Assembly: GCF_015062935.1 (NCBI RefSeq)
Contig: NZ_SUTM01000019.1
Coordinates: forward strand, 1 to 51,306
Reading direction: 5' to 3'
Length of the DNA stretch: 51,306 nucleotides
From: Methanobrevibacter sp.
Lineage (GTDB): Archaea; Methanobacteriota; Methanobacteria; Methanobacteriales; Methanobacteriaceae
Of the stretch, positions 1 through 9,493 are shown one piece after another (positions within the stretch are counted from its first letter, which is position 1; each line of letters begins with the position of its first letter). The notes under the pieces are model-generated. The model was not told where the DNA came from and did no database searches. It saw nothing but the letters and a program-made list of their open reading frames with translations. The position numbers and the translations under genes were made by a program.

Positions 1-27
1 GTAGCATCTGCCAGGATCAAACAGAAT
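1..27 (-). rRNA. 16S rRNA, 5' end only (runs off the window)
   Basis: Read on the minus strand, the first bases give TTCTGTTTGATCCTGGCAGA, the near-universal start of small-subunit rRNA (GTTTGATCCTGGC). The CTG/CAG bases on either side can pair as helix 1. Only about 27 nt lie in the window; the rest is beyond position 1. The call rests on this short motif, so the exact 5' end is approximate. Confidence 0.75.
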
Positions 28-626
28 TGAACACATAACAGACATAATATAATAAGTATTATGAAGTACGCTAAAAAATAGACGAGTGTAATACACTATA
101 AAATTTGATATAAAAGATTCTATAATCAAATTTCACCACATCTACAAAACTTACATCATACCCGAAAAGCTCGAGTACTCACAAAGCACATTCATGATAT
201 TAAATAATAATATAATAAATATGATAATTTATAGCTATATGCGGAAATATAGTCATCATTGTCATAATTGCCAATACAATAAAACTTAGACCAACGCCAT
301 ATAAAACATATAGCACAACTAATAAAGAGACAAATAGTACTAACAAAATCAATTAAAAAACATTGCAATATTAATTCAAATATAAAATAATTTATTTAAA
401 ATAGTTAAAAAATGTAAATAAAAATAATTATTAAAGTTTATTTAATATAAACTATTATAATATACTAAATGATATGCGATTTTTAGAAATTTTATTAGAG
501 GAACTACAAACAAAGAAAGTATTACAAAAAATATTTTAAGTAATACAATTAATTATATTATAACCTCGCCTGCACAATTAAACAAATTATATTTAAAACT
601 TTCTATCTAATTCAAATAATAATTAC
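28..626. other. rRNA leader and mer upstream region, no gene seen
   Basis: About 600 bp of very AT-rich DNA between the divergent 16S rRNA and mer genes. No reading frame of useful length is present. It must hold the rRNA operon promoter and leader on the minus strand, but the A/T richness gives many TATA-like strings and I cannot single one out. The one well-defined element is a dyad at 519-546, listed separately. Confidence 0.5.
519..546. promoter_or_regulatory. Dyad GTATTAC-N14-GTAATAC upstream of mer
   Basis: Two perfect 7-bp inverted half-sites separated by 14 bp, lying 81 bp before the mer TATA box. The architecture resembles the inverted-repeat operators described for archaeal NikR-type nickel regulators, and the same GTATTAC word recurs in the cobalt/nickel transporter promoter at 23.3-23.5 kb. 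It could act on mer, on the rRNA operon, or be fortuitous in AT-rich DNA. Confidence 0.35.
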
Positions 627-636
627 TTTATATATA
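627..636 (+). promoter_or_regulatory. TATA box of mer
   Basis: TTTATATATA lies 31-40 bp before the mer ATG. This predicts a start site near 655-660 and a very short leader containing the GGTGAT ribosome binding site at 656-661. Confidence 0.6.
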
Positions 637-663
637 GGGCAACTAAAATAATATTGGTGATAA

Positions 664-1629
<966 letters not shown>

Positions 1630-1640
1630 ACTTGCTTACT

Positions 1641-1662
1641 CTTTTCTTTTTTTCTTTTTTTT
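1641..1662 (+). terminator. T-tract terminator after mer
   Basis: Three T runs interrupted only by single C residues, starting 12 bp after the stop codon. Such oligo-T stretches without a strong hairpin are typical archaeal termination signals. Confidence 0.6.
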
Positions 1663-1723
1663 AATACTAAATTCATTCATTAACTTTTAAAACTACTTTT
1701 TATATAATATTACTATGAAGACT

Positions 1724-2644
1724 ATGAAATTCGGCATAGGAATTATTCCACAAGATAACTTAGATGAAAACATTGAACTAATTAAACTAGCTGAAGATGT
1801 CGGATTTGAATATGCATGGATTTCACATAAATCAGATATGAATATGTATCAGCTTTTAAAAGCCATTACCCTTGAAACCGAAACAATAAAAATTGGTCCT
1901 GGCGTTACAAATCCATATATTAAAAATGTAGAAAACTTCTTATATGAAATGATTCATCTCAATAACTTATCTAACAAAAGGACAGTATTTGGAATTGGAC
2001 CTGGAAACAGAAAAATTATGAAAGAATTGAACAGGCAATGGTCCAATCCTGTATCTACACTTAAAGAATATGTTCAAAAACTTCATGAATCCTTTGAAAA
2101 GAAAAAATCAAATATACCAATATATATCGGAGCTCAAAGTCCTAAACTGCTGAGGATATCCGGAGAAATTTCAGACGGCTGCATTGTAAATGCATCACAT
2201 CCCAAAGATTATGAAGAATTGCTTCCCCACATCCAAAAGGGAATTGACCATTCAAAAAAAGATATGAAAGATTTTGACATAGCCGCTTACACACCGACAT
2301 CCATTGACAATGATATTGAAATAGCTAAAAATGCATCCAAAATTGTTGTTGCATTCATAATAGCAGGATGTGCTCCGCCACTACTTGAAAGACATGACAT
2401 TCCCCAGGAAGTTAGGGACAACATATACCTCTCATTAAGTCGGGGAAATATCGGAAATGCACTTAGATTCATTGAGGATGATTTAATAGACATATTTTCA
2501 GTTGCCGGAACTTCAAAAGAGATTATTCCAAAAATTGATACCTTAAAAGAAAGTGGTGTAACACAGTTCATTGTTAGTGCACCATTTGGCAGGCAACAGA
2601 ACGAATCTATAAAATTATTCGAAGATGTGATTTCCAGTTTTTAA
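1724..2644 (+). CDS. Divergent Mer paralogue, probably not an active Mer
   Basis: 306 residues, clearly homologous to the upstream mer product along its whole length ([32 protein letters not shown]). It lacks roughly 15 residues in the middle (around 115) and has Gly instead of Glu6 and Asn instead of Asp96, two conserved Mer positions. The start is placed at the second ATG because it aligns with MKFGIE of Mer and because the TATA box (699-707 of the second kilobase, i.e. about 1699-1707) would start transcription at about 1725, giving a leaderless mRNA; an ATG three codons earlier (1715) is the alternative. A role in F420 or H4MPT binding or regulation is possible but unproven. Confidence 0.85.
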   Translation: MKFGIGIIPQDNLDENIELIKLAEDVGFEYAWISHKSDMNMYQLLKAITLETETIKIGPGVTNPYIKNVENFLYEMIHLNNLSNKRTVFGIGPGNRKIMKELNRQWSNPVSTLKEYVQKLHESFEKKKSNIPIYIGAQSPKLLRISGEISDGCIVNASHPKDYEELLPHIQKGIDHSKKDMKDFDIAAYTPTSIDNDIEIAKNASKIVVAFIIAGCAPPLLERHDIPQEVRDNIYLSLSRGNIGNALRFIEDDLIDIFSVAGTSKEIIPKIDTLKESGVTQFIVSAPFGRQQNESIKLFEDVISSF

Positions 2645-2712
2645 CAATAATTTTTAATTATAAAAAAATCCTAATAATATAATATTACATTTATTATATT
2701 GCAGGTATTATA

Positions 2713-3795
2713 ATGGAAATTGAAAATTTAACTAAAGAAATTCGGCAGAGAGCTTTTGAGCGAAAAGATCCAAAAACTCCAGAACAGGTTGGAGCAAGCT
2801 GGTACAATGATGATTTAACCTATGACGGTGTTGCGAAAACATTATTCATAATCCTGCCAACTCCAGGTTGTGCCTGGGCAGTTGGAGACAGCGGAGGATG
2901 TACAATGTGCAGTTATGTTTCCGATTGTACATTGGAGCCTATCGATACACCCACTATTTTAAAAATATTTAACGATCATTTATCCAGGCACCCCATAGCT
3001 GAAGAGGACAAGATTTCTGTAAAATTATTTGCATCAGGAAGTTTCTTAAATCCTTATGAGCTTCCAAAGGATGCCCGTGACGAAATTTTAAAGACCCTGA
3101 TGGAATTGGGAAATATCACAGAGATTATTGTTGAATCCCGACCTGAGTATGTAAAAGAGGAAATCCTAGATGAAATTTTCGAAATAATCGGTGATACACT
3201 GTTTGAAGTAAGTATAGGTCTTGAAACTTCAAATGATTATACCCGACTTAAAAAAATCAATAAGGGATTCACACGTGATGATTTTGAAAATGCAGTTAAA
3301 CTTATGCAAAACCTAAAGGACACAAAAGGATATAACTTGAAATCAAAGGCATACATTTTTGTTAAACCTATTTTAGTTTCAGAATCCCAGGCAATTGATG
3401 AAGCGATTCAAACAGCCAGATACTGCGATTCAGTAGGAGTTAACAGATTATCATTCTGTCCCGCCACCATACATGGAGGAACCGTTATTGAAAGATTTTG
3501 GAGAAAAGGAGCATATCAGCCTCCATGGATCTGGTCATGTATTGAAATCATCAATACCGTACGCGATGAGCTGGACATACCTGCACTCATGGATACTTCA
3601 GGATTCGGTTCCAGAAGAGGACCTTATAACTGTAAAAAATGTAATAAAGATTTGAAACATATGATTATAGCTAACAATTTAACACAAAGCAAAATTGAAT
3701 ATGACTGTGAATGCAAAGGAGAATGGTTAGCTGAAGTTAATAACTCAGATATGAATTCATCAACTGTTGAGATAAAACATATCCCATTATATTAA
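2713..3795 (+). CDS. Archaeosine biosynthesis radical SAM enzyme RaSEA
   Basis: 360 residues. The N-terminal third carries a radical-SAM-type cysteine cluster in the context CAWAVGDSGGCTMCSYVSDC (about residues 54-73), and the C-terminus has further Cys motifs (CKKC and CEC) that may bind metal. This pattern matches the TIGR01210 family, shown to work with ArcS to convert the lysine adduct of preQ0-tRNA into archaeosine at position 15 of archaeal tRNA. It follows the mer paralogue by 68 bp and precedes a membrane protein; neither suggests a shared pathway. The family assignment is from motif memory. Confidence 0.85.
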   Translation: MEIENLTKEIRQRAFERKDPKTPEQVGASWYNDDLTYDGVAKTLFIILPTPGCAWAVGDSGGCTMCSYVSDCTLEPIDTPTILKIFNDHLSRHPIAEEDKISVKLFASGSFLNPYELPKDARDEILKTLMELGNITEIIVESRPEYVKEEILDEIFEIIGDTLFEVSIGLETSNDYTRLKKINKGFTRDDFENAVKLMQNLKDTKGYNLKSKAYIFVKPILVSESQAIDEAIQTARYCDSVGVNRLSFCPATIHGGTVIERFWRKGAYQPPWIWSCIEIINTVRDELDIPALMDTSGFGSRRGPYNCKKCNKDLKHMIIANNLTQSKIEYDCECKGEWLAEVNNSDMNSSTVEIKHIPLY

Positions 3796-3829
3796 ATAAC
3801 ATATAACATAATATTATTAGGAGGCAATT

Positions 3830-4312
3830 ATGAAAACTAAATTTATTAGTTTACTAGCTATAATTTTCGGATTAATCATTATTATATTTCCGACAATGGG
3901 ACTGATTGGAGTTGGATCTTTAATCGGCCTGTCAGTATTGTTAATGTCAATATACCTGTTTGTTGTTGGAGTATCAATCATTGATTACAATACATCAGGA
4001 GCAATACTCAATTTGATAATGGCATTGATACTGTTATTTGTGAGTTTCGGTTTGATATTCAATCCTATGCTTCTAGGATTTTTAACTGAAATCACAATGT
4101 ACATTGCAGGAATAATGTTGATTGTTGTAGCATTGGTATCCCTAATCAATAACCGAAATTCCAGATACGGATTTTATATTGGAATTGCCGGAATTGTTCT
4201 TGGATTGTTGTACATAGTAATTGGAACTTATCTTTCAAACCCAATAATCCTAGGTGCATTAATAGGAATATGGTTAGTGATTAGTGGTGTTTTAAACTTA
4301 TTGGATAATTAA
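3830..4312 (+). CDS. DUF308-type six-helix membrane protein
   Basis: 160 residues made almost entirely of hydrophobic segments (about six, each near 20 residues) separated by short turns, with an NNRNSRYG loop in the middle. The size and the internal duplication of three-helix units resemble the DUF308/HdeD family, whose role in archaea is unknown. A strong GGAGG ribosome binding site lies 7 bp before the ATG. It shares direction with the genes on both sides but has its own 34-bp upstream gap. Confidence 0.7.
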   Translation: MKTKFISLLAIIFGLIIIIFPTMGLIGVGSLIGLSVLLMSIYLFVVGVSIIDYNTSGAILNLIMALILLFVSFGLIFNPMLLGFLTEITMYIAGIMLIVVALVSLINNRNSRYGFYIGIAGIVLGLLYIVIGTYLSNPIILGALIGIWLVISGVLNLLDN

Positions 4313-4344
4313 ATATTATCCTTTTTCTTTTTTTGGTGTTAATA

Positions 4345-5604
4345 TTGATTGGAATTAGTGCAGATTTTGACCCCGTACATAAAGGTCATGAAAAATTAAT
4401 TAAGGAAGCTAGAAAGTTAGCTGATAGGGAAAATAAAAAAGTTGTCGTGTATTTGAATAAGGGTTTTAGTGCAAACCATGCCCCATTTTTTGTTGATTTT
4501 GATGCGCGTAGTGAAATGGCGCTGTCTTTAGGTGCAGATGAAGTGAAATCATTTGAAGGCCTTCATCACAGACTGGTTTTATCATATAGTGTCCCAATAA
4601 GACTTAAACAAATGATTGATGATGGGGTGACAGATTATATAACCTCTGCAAGCATCACCCTGGATGAAATAAAACAAAAGGCACAACCGTTTATTGACGA
4701 AGGCAATTTTGTTGGAATGCCCAAAAGCTACAAAAATAGAAATGAAATCAGATGGTATGCAATAAATGAATTTTTAGGCTCAAAGCTAAAGTATCATGTC
4801 ATAAAAGAATTCAACAAAGACAAATATTCCGGAAGAATAATCAGGCAATCAATTATTGACAACGACATGGTAATATCACAGGATGTTAAAAAATTACTCC
4901 CTAAAACTACCGTTGAAATTCTTGAAAGGGAAATTGATGCAGGCAGGGTTCCCGGCGAGAGAAACTGGAAAGACATATACAAAAGAATGAACACATATTC
5001 ACGGGGGAATCTTGAAAAAATAGCTTACCTCAACGGAACTACAATAAACGAAATCATTAAAAGAAGAGTTTACAGAGACCCCGAATCCATTTGGGCGGTA
5101 TTCAGAAGATCAGATTACGGCCCTGTGATGACAAGACTGGCCATCAGCGCAATTGAAATGGACGTCAGTAAAAGAGAAGTAATGGATTTGATGAAAAGCT
5201 ATGAAGCACAGGGAGTAATTCCGGACAATCAAAAAGTTCAAAAGGTAATTGACAGAGCATGGTACGTGGCAAGCAGCGGTAAAAGTGCACGGGAAGCTAA
5301 TGAAACATTCAGAAGCCAGAATATCGAGGTAAATGCACCATTGACCCTTGAAGCGGGACTTAACTTAACAAAATTTGAAACAAAAATTACAAAAGAAGGT
5401 CTCAATACCGATTTGTATGTTGACAAGAACGGCAAAATATCTGTTCAGTTCAAAAGTGAAGGTAAAAAGATTAAAACAAATCTTAGACTTCCTGCAGTTG
5501 AAGTTACATACTTAAGATACATTATGGATTCTCATTTCATTCCGGTTAGCGGAAGCATAAAAAAAGCTAAAAAAGGTTTTAAGGTTAATGTGGTTATTGG
5601 CTGA
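4345..5604 (+). CDS. HIGH-motif nucleotidyltransferase, TmcAL-like
   Basis: 419 residues from a TTG start chosen because GGTG lies 6 bp before it and the protein then begins MIGISADFDPVHKGH; TTG at 4333 and GTG at 4336 are in frame but overlap the ribosome binding site. DPVHKGH is the HxGH nucleotide-binding motif of cytidylyltransferase-like enzymes, and the following segment (PFFVDFDARSEMALSLGAD) resembles the tRNA(Met) cytidine acetate ligase family. The C-terminal 200 residues are Lys-rich and unrecognised. Substrate unknown; tRNA modification is a reasonable guess. Its end overlaps the convergent next gene by 11 bp. Confidence 0.7.
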   Translation: MIGISADFDPVHKGHEKLIKEARKLADRENKKVVVYLNKGFSANHAPFFVDFDARSEMALSLGADEVKSFEGLHHRLVLSYSVPIRLKQMIDDGVTDYITSASITLDEIKQKAQPFIDEGNFVGMPKSYKNRNEIRWYAINEFLGSKLKYHVIKEFNKDKYSGRIIRQSIIDNDMVISQDVKKLLPKTTVEILEREIDAGRVPGERNWKDIYKRMNTYSRGNLEKIAYLNGTTINEIIKRRVYRDPESIWAVFRRSDYGPVMTRLAISAIEMDVSKREVMDLMKSYEAQGVIPDNQKVQKVIDRAWYVASSGKSAREANETFRSQNIEVNAPLTLEAGLNLTKFETKITKEGLNTDLYVDKNGKISVQFKSEGKKIKTNLRLPAVEVTYLRYIMDSHFIPVSGSIKKAKKGFKVNVVIG

Positions 5605-6328
5605 TTTTCCTTAATGCAGCTTTAACCATTACCAAATCATTTTCATCAAAATAATTAATTATTTCTTCCAATTCCTCGGATTTTCTTTTAGAATTGTTTA
5701 GGGTATTGTAAATTCTTGACATGGACTTTTCCTTAAAATCATCACCTTCAGTCAATGCCAAGATTTCAAAAAATTCAGCTTCGAGATTGCGGATTTTGGA
5801 AATTTCATAGGATTCTATTAAAAGAGCGGATAATGTTTTAGTATATGAACTTCTAAGCAATTTCAAAGTAGCAACATCACCTACATTTTCACTGATTTTT
5901 TTAGTTGAAATATACTCATCCAGAAACATCAATTCGTCGGCTCTTTTACCTGCAATATATAAAATAGGGTTTTCAGAGTCAATTTTTCCTATGATGGCTC
6001 CATCGACTAGATTTTTTACATGTTTATCGATTGCCAAGGTTGTATCTGGAGATATGTTATTTAAATCCAGGTAAATGCCCTCACAGTACCTGCCGTATTT
6101 TTTAGCAACATCCAATGCAGATTTAGGTGAATTTGCAGAAATCAGAATATCTGATTTGATAGCTACCTCCCTGAAAGTATCTAAGACCTGGATATTTTCA
6201 TTTTTAATTTGATTCAAAGTTTCACGAGACCTGTTTTCATGGGAGGTTATGAACTTAACATCAGGGGATTTTATTCTCCTTAAAAGACTTTTAGAAACTT
6301 TGCCAAAACCTACAAATCCTATAATCAT
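5594..6328 (-). CDS. NAD(P)-binding dehydrogenase-like protein with DUF1932 C-terminus
   Basis: 244 residues. The N-terminus MIIGFVGFGKVSKSL is a Rossmann GxGxxS dinucleotide motif of the 6-phosphogluconate/3-hydroxyisobutyrate dehydrogenase superfamily. The helical C-terminal part (from about residue 150, VATLKLLRSSYTKTL) fits the DUF1932 domain. It is the last gene of a six-gene minus-strand operon; GTGGTTAA overlaps the spacer just before the ATG. Substrate unknown. Tight linkage to tRNA thiolation genes is a context clue only. Confidence 0.75.
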   Translation of the reverse strand: MIIGFVGFGKVSKSLLRRIKSPDVKFITSHENRSRETLNQIKNENIQVLDTFREVAIKSDILISANSPKSALDVAKKYGRYCEGIYLDLNNISPDTTLAIDKHVKNLVDGAIIGKIDSENPILYIAGKRADELMFLDEYISTKKISENVGDVATLKLLRSSYTKTLSALLIESYEISKIRNLEAEFFEILALTEGDDFKEKSMSRIYNTLNNSKRKSEELEEIINYFDENDLVMVKAALRKISQ

Positions 6329-6340
6329 TTAACCACATTA

Positions 6341-7201
6341 TTATTTCTTAAAAAGCAACATATCATGTAAATTAACGCCGATATCTCTTGAAATGGTATT
6401 GCATTTTGCACATAACAAAAAGTAAATTTCCTTATCGGACAAATCTATTTCAGTCAATCCTTCGTAATTGCCCATTCCCTTTGATATTATGAATTTATGG
6501 CTGTTGAAAATTTCCCTGAATTCATCTGAAATTTCACTGTCGACATAACCCACTGTTCCGGCACCTATCTCAACGATCTCTCCAAATTCGTCAAGACCTG
6601 CATCCAATGCCTCGGCCATGCATGCATCGTTTAGAATAGGTTCGGATTTGACTGCTATAGTAATCTTTAATCCGTATTCACTAATTTTTGATAGAAGTAA
6701 CTTGTCAAATACTATCTCTCCGGTATTGTCCACCAAGTACAATACTTTATCATTAGCTTTAAGGGATTCTTCAAATTCTTCAATATCCTTAATAACCAAA
6801 TCCTTCTTCAGTGAACATTTGATTACACTTTCTATATCATCATCCAATGTGAATGCTCCAAAATCAAGGATATTTCCAATAATAGCTATTTTAACATAGT
6901 TTTCCAGACTGTCGTCCTCTTCCAGTATCTTTTTTACATCCGGCAAGTACTTCAAGGCAATTTCATTTCCTTCAATCTTTTCCCTGTAGTATGGATCAGC
7001 ACACCCTGTTTTTTGCTTAATCATCTTATGCATGGTTGAACCTGTGCTGTTTGAATTGGTTCCTACCTTAAAGTTTTCACTTAAAAATTTAAAGATGTCT
7101 TCCATTATTTCCATTTTAAGCATTTCATCATCAGTGGACAAATCCATTGCTTCACGTGCCTGCCTTAAAAAACATGGGCCGCATTCATAACTAATCTTCA
7201 C
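6341..7201 (-). CDS. DUF89 / ARMT1-like metal-dependent phosphatase family protein
   Basis: 286 residues with the CGPCFLRQA start (Cys pair near residues 8-11) and the DNTGE motif near residue 160 that marks the DUF89 family, whose members are metal-dependent damage-control phosphatases acting on sugar-phosphate side products. The start is GTG at 7201: it directly follows the TAA of the upstream ubiquitin-like gene, and the Gly-Gly codons of that gene (GGTGGT) supply the ribosome binding site, so translation is probably coupled. Substrate not deducible from sequence. Confidence 0.85.
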   Translation of the reverse strand: MKISYECGPCFLRQAREAMDLSTDDEMLKMEIMEDIFKFLSENFKVGTNSNSTGSTMHKMIKQKTGCADPYYREKIEGNEIALKYLPDVKKILEEDDSLENYVKIAIIGNILDFGAFTLDDDIESVIKCSLKKDLVIKDIEEFEESLKANDKVLYLVDNTGEIVFDKLLLSKISEYGLKITIAVKSEPILNDACMAEALDAGLDEFGEIVEIGAGTVGYVDSEISDEFREIFNSHKFIISKGMGNYEGLTEIDLSDKEIYFLLCAKCNTISRDIGVNLHDMLLFKK

Positions 7202-7405
7202 TTAACCACCATATATTATTTGAACTAACTGTATCTCATCATCTTCTTCAATAATTGTATCTTCAATCACCAGTTCACCGTTTTGTTTAGATACAATTGT
7301 CTGAGCGGATAATTCCAAATCGTTAAGTAAATCCTTAATGGAATAATTTTCATTTGGTATTTCACGTTTTTCATTTAAATTTTTATATATTAATGTAAAT
7401 GACAT
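7202..7405 (-). CDS. Ubiquitin-like sulfur carrier (MoaD/ThiS/SAMP type)
   Basis: 67 residues ending in YGG, the Gly-Gly tail that is adenylated and thiocarboxylated in MoaD, ThiS, Urm1 and archaeal SAMPs. The pattern fits a beta-grasp fold, with IEEDDEIQLVQII before the tail. The start is the internal ATG (MSFTLIYKN) with GTGATATTT in front rather than the longer open frame, whose extra codons overlap the upstream gene. It lies between an NcsA-type thiolase and DUF89, so its likely job is sulfur delivery for 2-thiolation of tRNA wobble uridine, as for TtuB in Thermus or SAMP2 in Haloferax. Confidence 0.85.
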   Translation of the reverse strand: MSFTLIYKNLNEKREIPNENYSIKDLLNDLELSAQTIVSKQNGELVIEDTIIEEDDEIQLVQIIYGG

Positions 7406-7410
7406 AAATA

Positions 7411-8328
7411 TCACAATCCGAATTCTTCTAAAAATGAACATGCCTTACATAATTCATTGGATGATGGCTCTCCGCATCTGACGCATCTTCCATGAGCATA
7501 TTCCTTTTTAAGTTCGTCTTTCAGTATGTTTTTTATTTTATCATAACCCCTTAAAGTGGAGTATTTGATGGTTGGATGTTTTTCATTCAGCTGGTTTATA
7601 AGCTCTGAAACTTCACCCCTGAATGATTGCATGGCATATGGACAGCTGTCAAAATGAACTTCCAGGTCCTTTGCAACAACATACAATCCGATTTCACGTT
7701 CCGGAATTTCCCTAAGCGGTTTGATTTTTGGAGTAAATTCCTCAGCCTTTGATTCTGTTTTTGCTCCGAGTTTAGTGAGATTGTCTGTATTTCCCTCAAG
7801 GTAATTCATCATGATTGCCTGAACTTCATCATCAAGGTTATGGCCTGTTGCAATCTTGGTGGCTCCCATTTCACGGGCTGCCTTATTAATGATGGTTCTT
7901 CTGAATACTCCGCAGTAGGTGCATGACCCCTTATGGTTTTCTCTCTGCATTATTTCATCCAGACTGATGCCGTAATTTTCCTTTAAAGAAACAACTTTAT
8001 GTTCAATGCCTAATCTTTCGGCATGGCGTATCGCTATATCCACACCTGCCTGCCTGTAATTGGCAATGCCTTCATCAACTGTAACGGCACAAATATCTAT
8101 AATGTTCCTTTCACGATAACTGTTCAATATTTCCAGGGTAGTTACACTGTCCTTACCTCCTGAAAGTGCAACCAAAACCTTATCCCCCTTATCCAACAAC
8201 TTTTCTTTTTTAATTGTTTGAATTACCTTTTTTTCAATAGATTCAATAAAACAGTCCTTGCACAGTATCTGGCCGGATTGCTCTTTTTTAATAATGACTT
8301 TAGGATTACCACATTTACTACACTGCAT
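7411..8328 (-). CDS. tRNA 2-thiolation enzyme, NcsA/TtuA/Ctu1 family
   Basis: 305 residues. N-terminal zinc finger CSKCG..CKDC (residues 3-26), PP-loop ATP pyrophosphatase motif VALSGGKDS at about 53-61, a catalytic-site Cys pair around CTYC (about 137-140), and a C-terminal zinc finger CVRCG..CKAC. This layout is that of archaeal NcsA and bacterial TtuA, which activate tRNA uridine by adenylation and add sulfur using an Fe-S cluster. The stop codon TGA is embedded in the ribosome binding site of the downstream sulfur-carrier gene, linking the two in translation. Ten bases separate it from the VWA gene upstream. Confidence 0.9.
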   Translation of the reverse strand: MQCSKCGNPKVIIKKEQSGQILCKDCFIESIEKKVIQTIKKEKLLDKGDKVLVALSGGKDSVTTLEILNSYRERNIIDICAVTVDEGIANYRQAGVDIAIRHAERLGIEHKVVSLKENYGISLDEIMQRENHKGSCTYCGVFRRTIINKAAREMGATKIATGHNLDDEVQAIMMNYLEGNTDNLTKLGAKTESKAEEFTPKIKPLREIPEREIGLYVVAKDLEVHFDSCPYAMQSFRGEVSELINQLNEKHPTIKYSTLRGYDKIKNILKDELKKEYAHGRCVRCGEPSSNELCKACSFLEEFGL

Positions 8329-8337
8329 ATTTACTAC

Positions 8338-9492
8338 CTACATCTGTTCTACAAATTTTGCCAGTTGGTTTAAAGTATTTACTTCGAATACATGGGCTCC
8401 CGCCTCTTCATATAATGATACACAACTGTCAACAACATCCCATTTGTTTTTGTCTTCAGGATTCAATATTACAACTTTTTTAGAATCCCTTACAATCTCT
8501 TCCAAAACTCCCACACTGGCAGGAATGCCGTTTACCTTAGGTCCGGACCAATCCCTGCAATCGGATAGTATAATCACATAAGATTTATTATTTATATTTG
8601 CCATTTCCTGAAACTTGGTAAAGGCTGAATACATGTCTGATGTTCCATGAACCATCATATTCTTAACTCTCATATCCCTTACTTTAACAAAAGAATCAAT
8701 CAGATATTCCTCTTTTAATGCTTTTGTAGTTTCAATTACCTTATTGTCAAACTCAAAAGTTCTGGAGCGTTTGAATGCAGTCTGTGCTGAAAACATCAGC
8801 ATGAAAAACCAGCTACTTATCCACTCACAGGACCCGCTGATATCATTCAGGAAGAGATGTTCGTTCTTGTGTGGCCTTGGTTTTGCATTAACAAGCTCTA
8901 CAGGGACTCCACCATATTTGAGATTTGCACGTATTGTTTTTCTCATGTCAATTTTATTGGAACTGGATTTGACTTTTCGCCTTGAACGCTTATTGGCTAT
9001 TCTTTTTCCCAGTCTTTGACAAATTTCCAGCATCCTCGGATCAAATCTGTTGAGTTTAGTTAAGTCCTTGTTCATCAGCTCCCCATCCCTTTCAAGCTGT
9101 TTGACTTCTTCCAGAATAGGCTGGCCGGATAACATTTTTAACTTTTCATTGTTGATTTTTTCTTTTTGAACATTTTTAAAGGCAGTATTTTGCTTTTTAA
9201 TTACATATTTATTTGATTTTGGACCTGCTCCTCTGTAAGCTTTACTGTGTTCCAGCGGGTCAGATGCCTTTTGCTCTACCTTTTCTTTGAAAATCTTTTC
9301 AAAAATCTTGTTGAATTTAGGAATATCATATCTGTCCTTGACATAAACCGCCATTAAAGCAGTTTTTAAAAGTTGCCTGTCATCAGAACCCAAGTCCTGA
9401 TAGATTTGAACCGCAGATTGAGTACTTCTAATACTTACGGGCAGGCCTTCATCCCTTAACTGTGCGGATAAATTTGCAATTTTAGTAATCAT
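8338..9492 (-). CDS. VWA-domain protein, CoxE-like partner of MoxR
   Basis: 384 residues. The C-terminal half is a von Willebrand factor A domain: a degenerate metal-ion-dependent adhesion site (NDISGSCEW, about 217-225, where DxSxS is expected) and a later VIILSDCRDW strand. The N-terminal half is charged and helical. One base separates it from the MoxR gene upstream. MoxR/VWA pairs act as chaperone-like ATPase systems that remodel or insert metal cofactors into protein complexes; what this pair acts on is unknown. The following thiolation genes could be functionally linked or merely co-transcribed. Confidence 0.8.
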   Translation of the reverse strand: MITKIANLSAQLRDEGLPVSIRSTQSAVQIYQDLGSDDRQLLKTALMAVYVKDRYDIPKFNKIFEKIFKEKVEQKASDPLEHSKAYRGAGPKSNKYVIKKQNTAFKNVQKEKINNEKLKMLSGQPILEEVKQLERDGELMNKDLTKLNRFDPRMLEICQRLGKRIANKRSRRKVKSSSNKIDMRKTIRANLKYGGVPVELVNAKPRPHKNEHLFLNDISGSCEWISSWFFMLMFSAQTAFKRSRTFEFDNKVIETTKALKEEYLIDSFVKVRDMRVKNMMVHGTSDMYSAFTKFQEMANINNKSYVIILSDCRDWSGPKVNGIPASVGVLEEIVRDSKKVVILNPEDKNKWDVVDSCVSLYEEAGAHVFEVNTLNQLAKFVEQM

Positions 9493-9493
9493 T

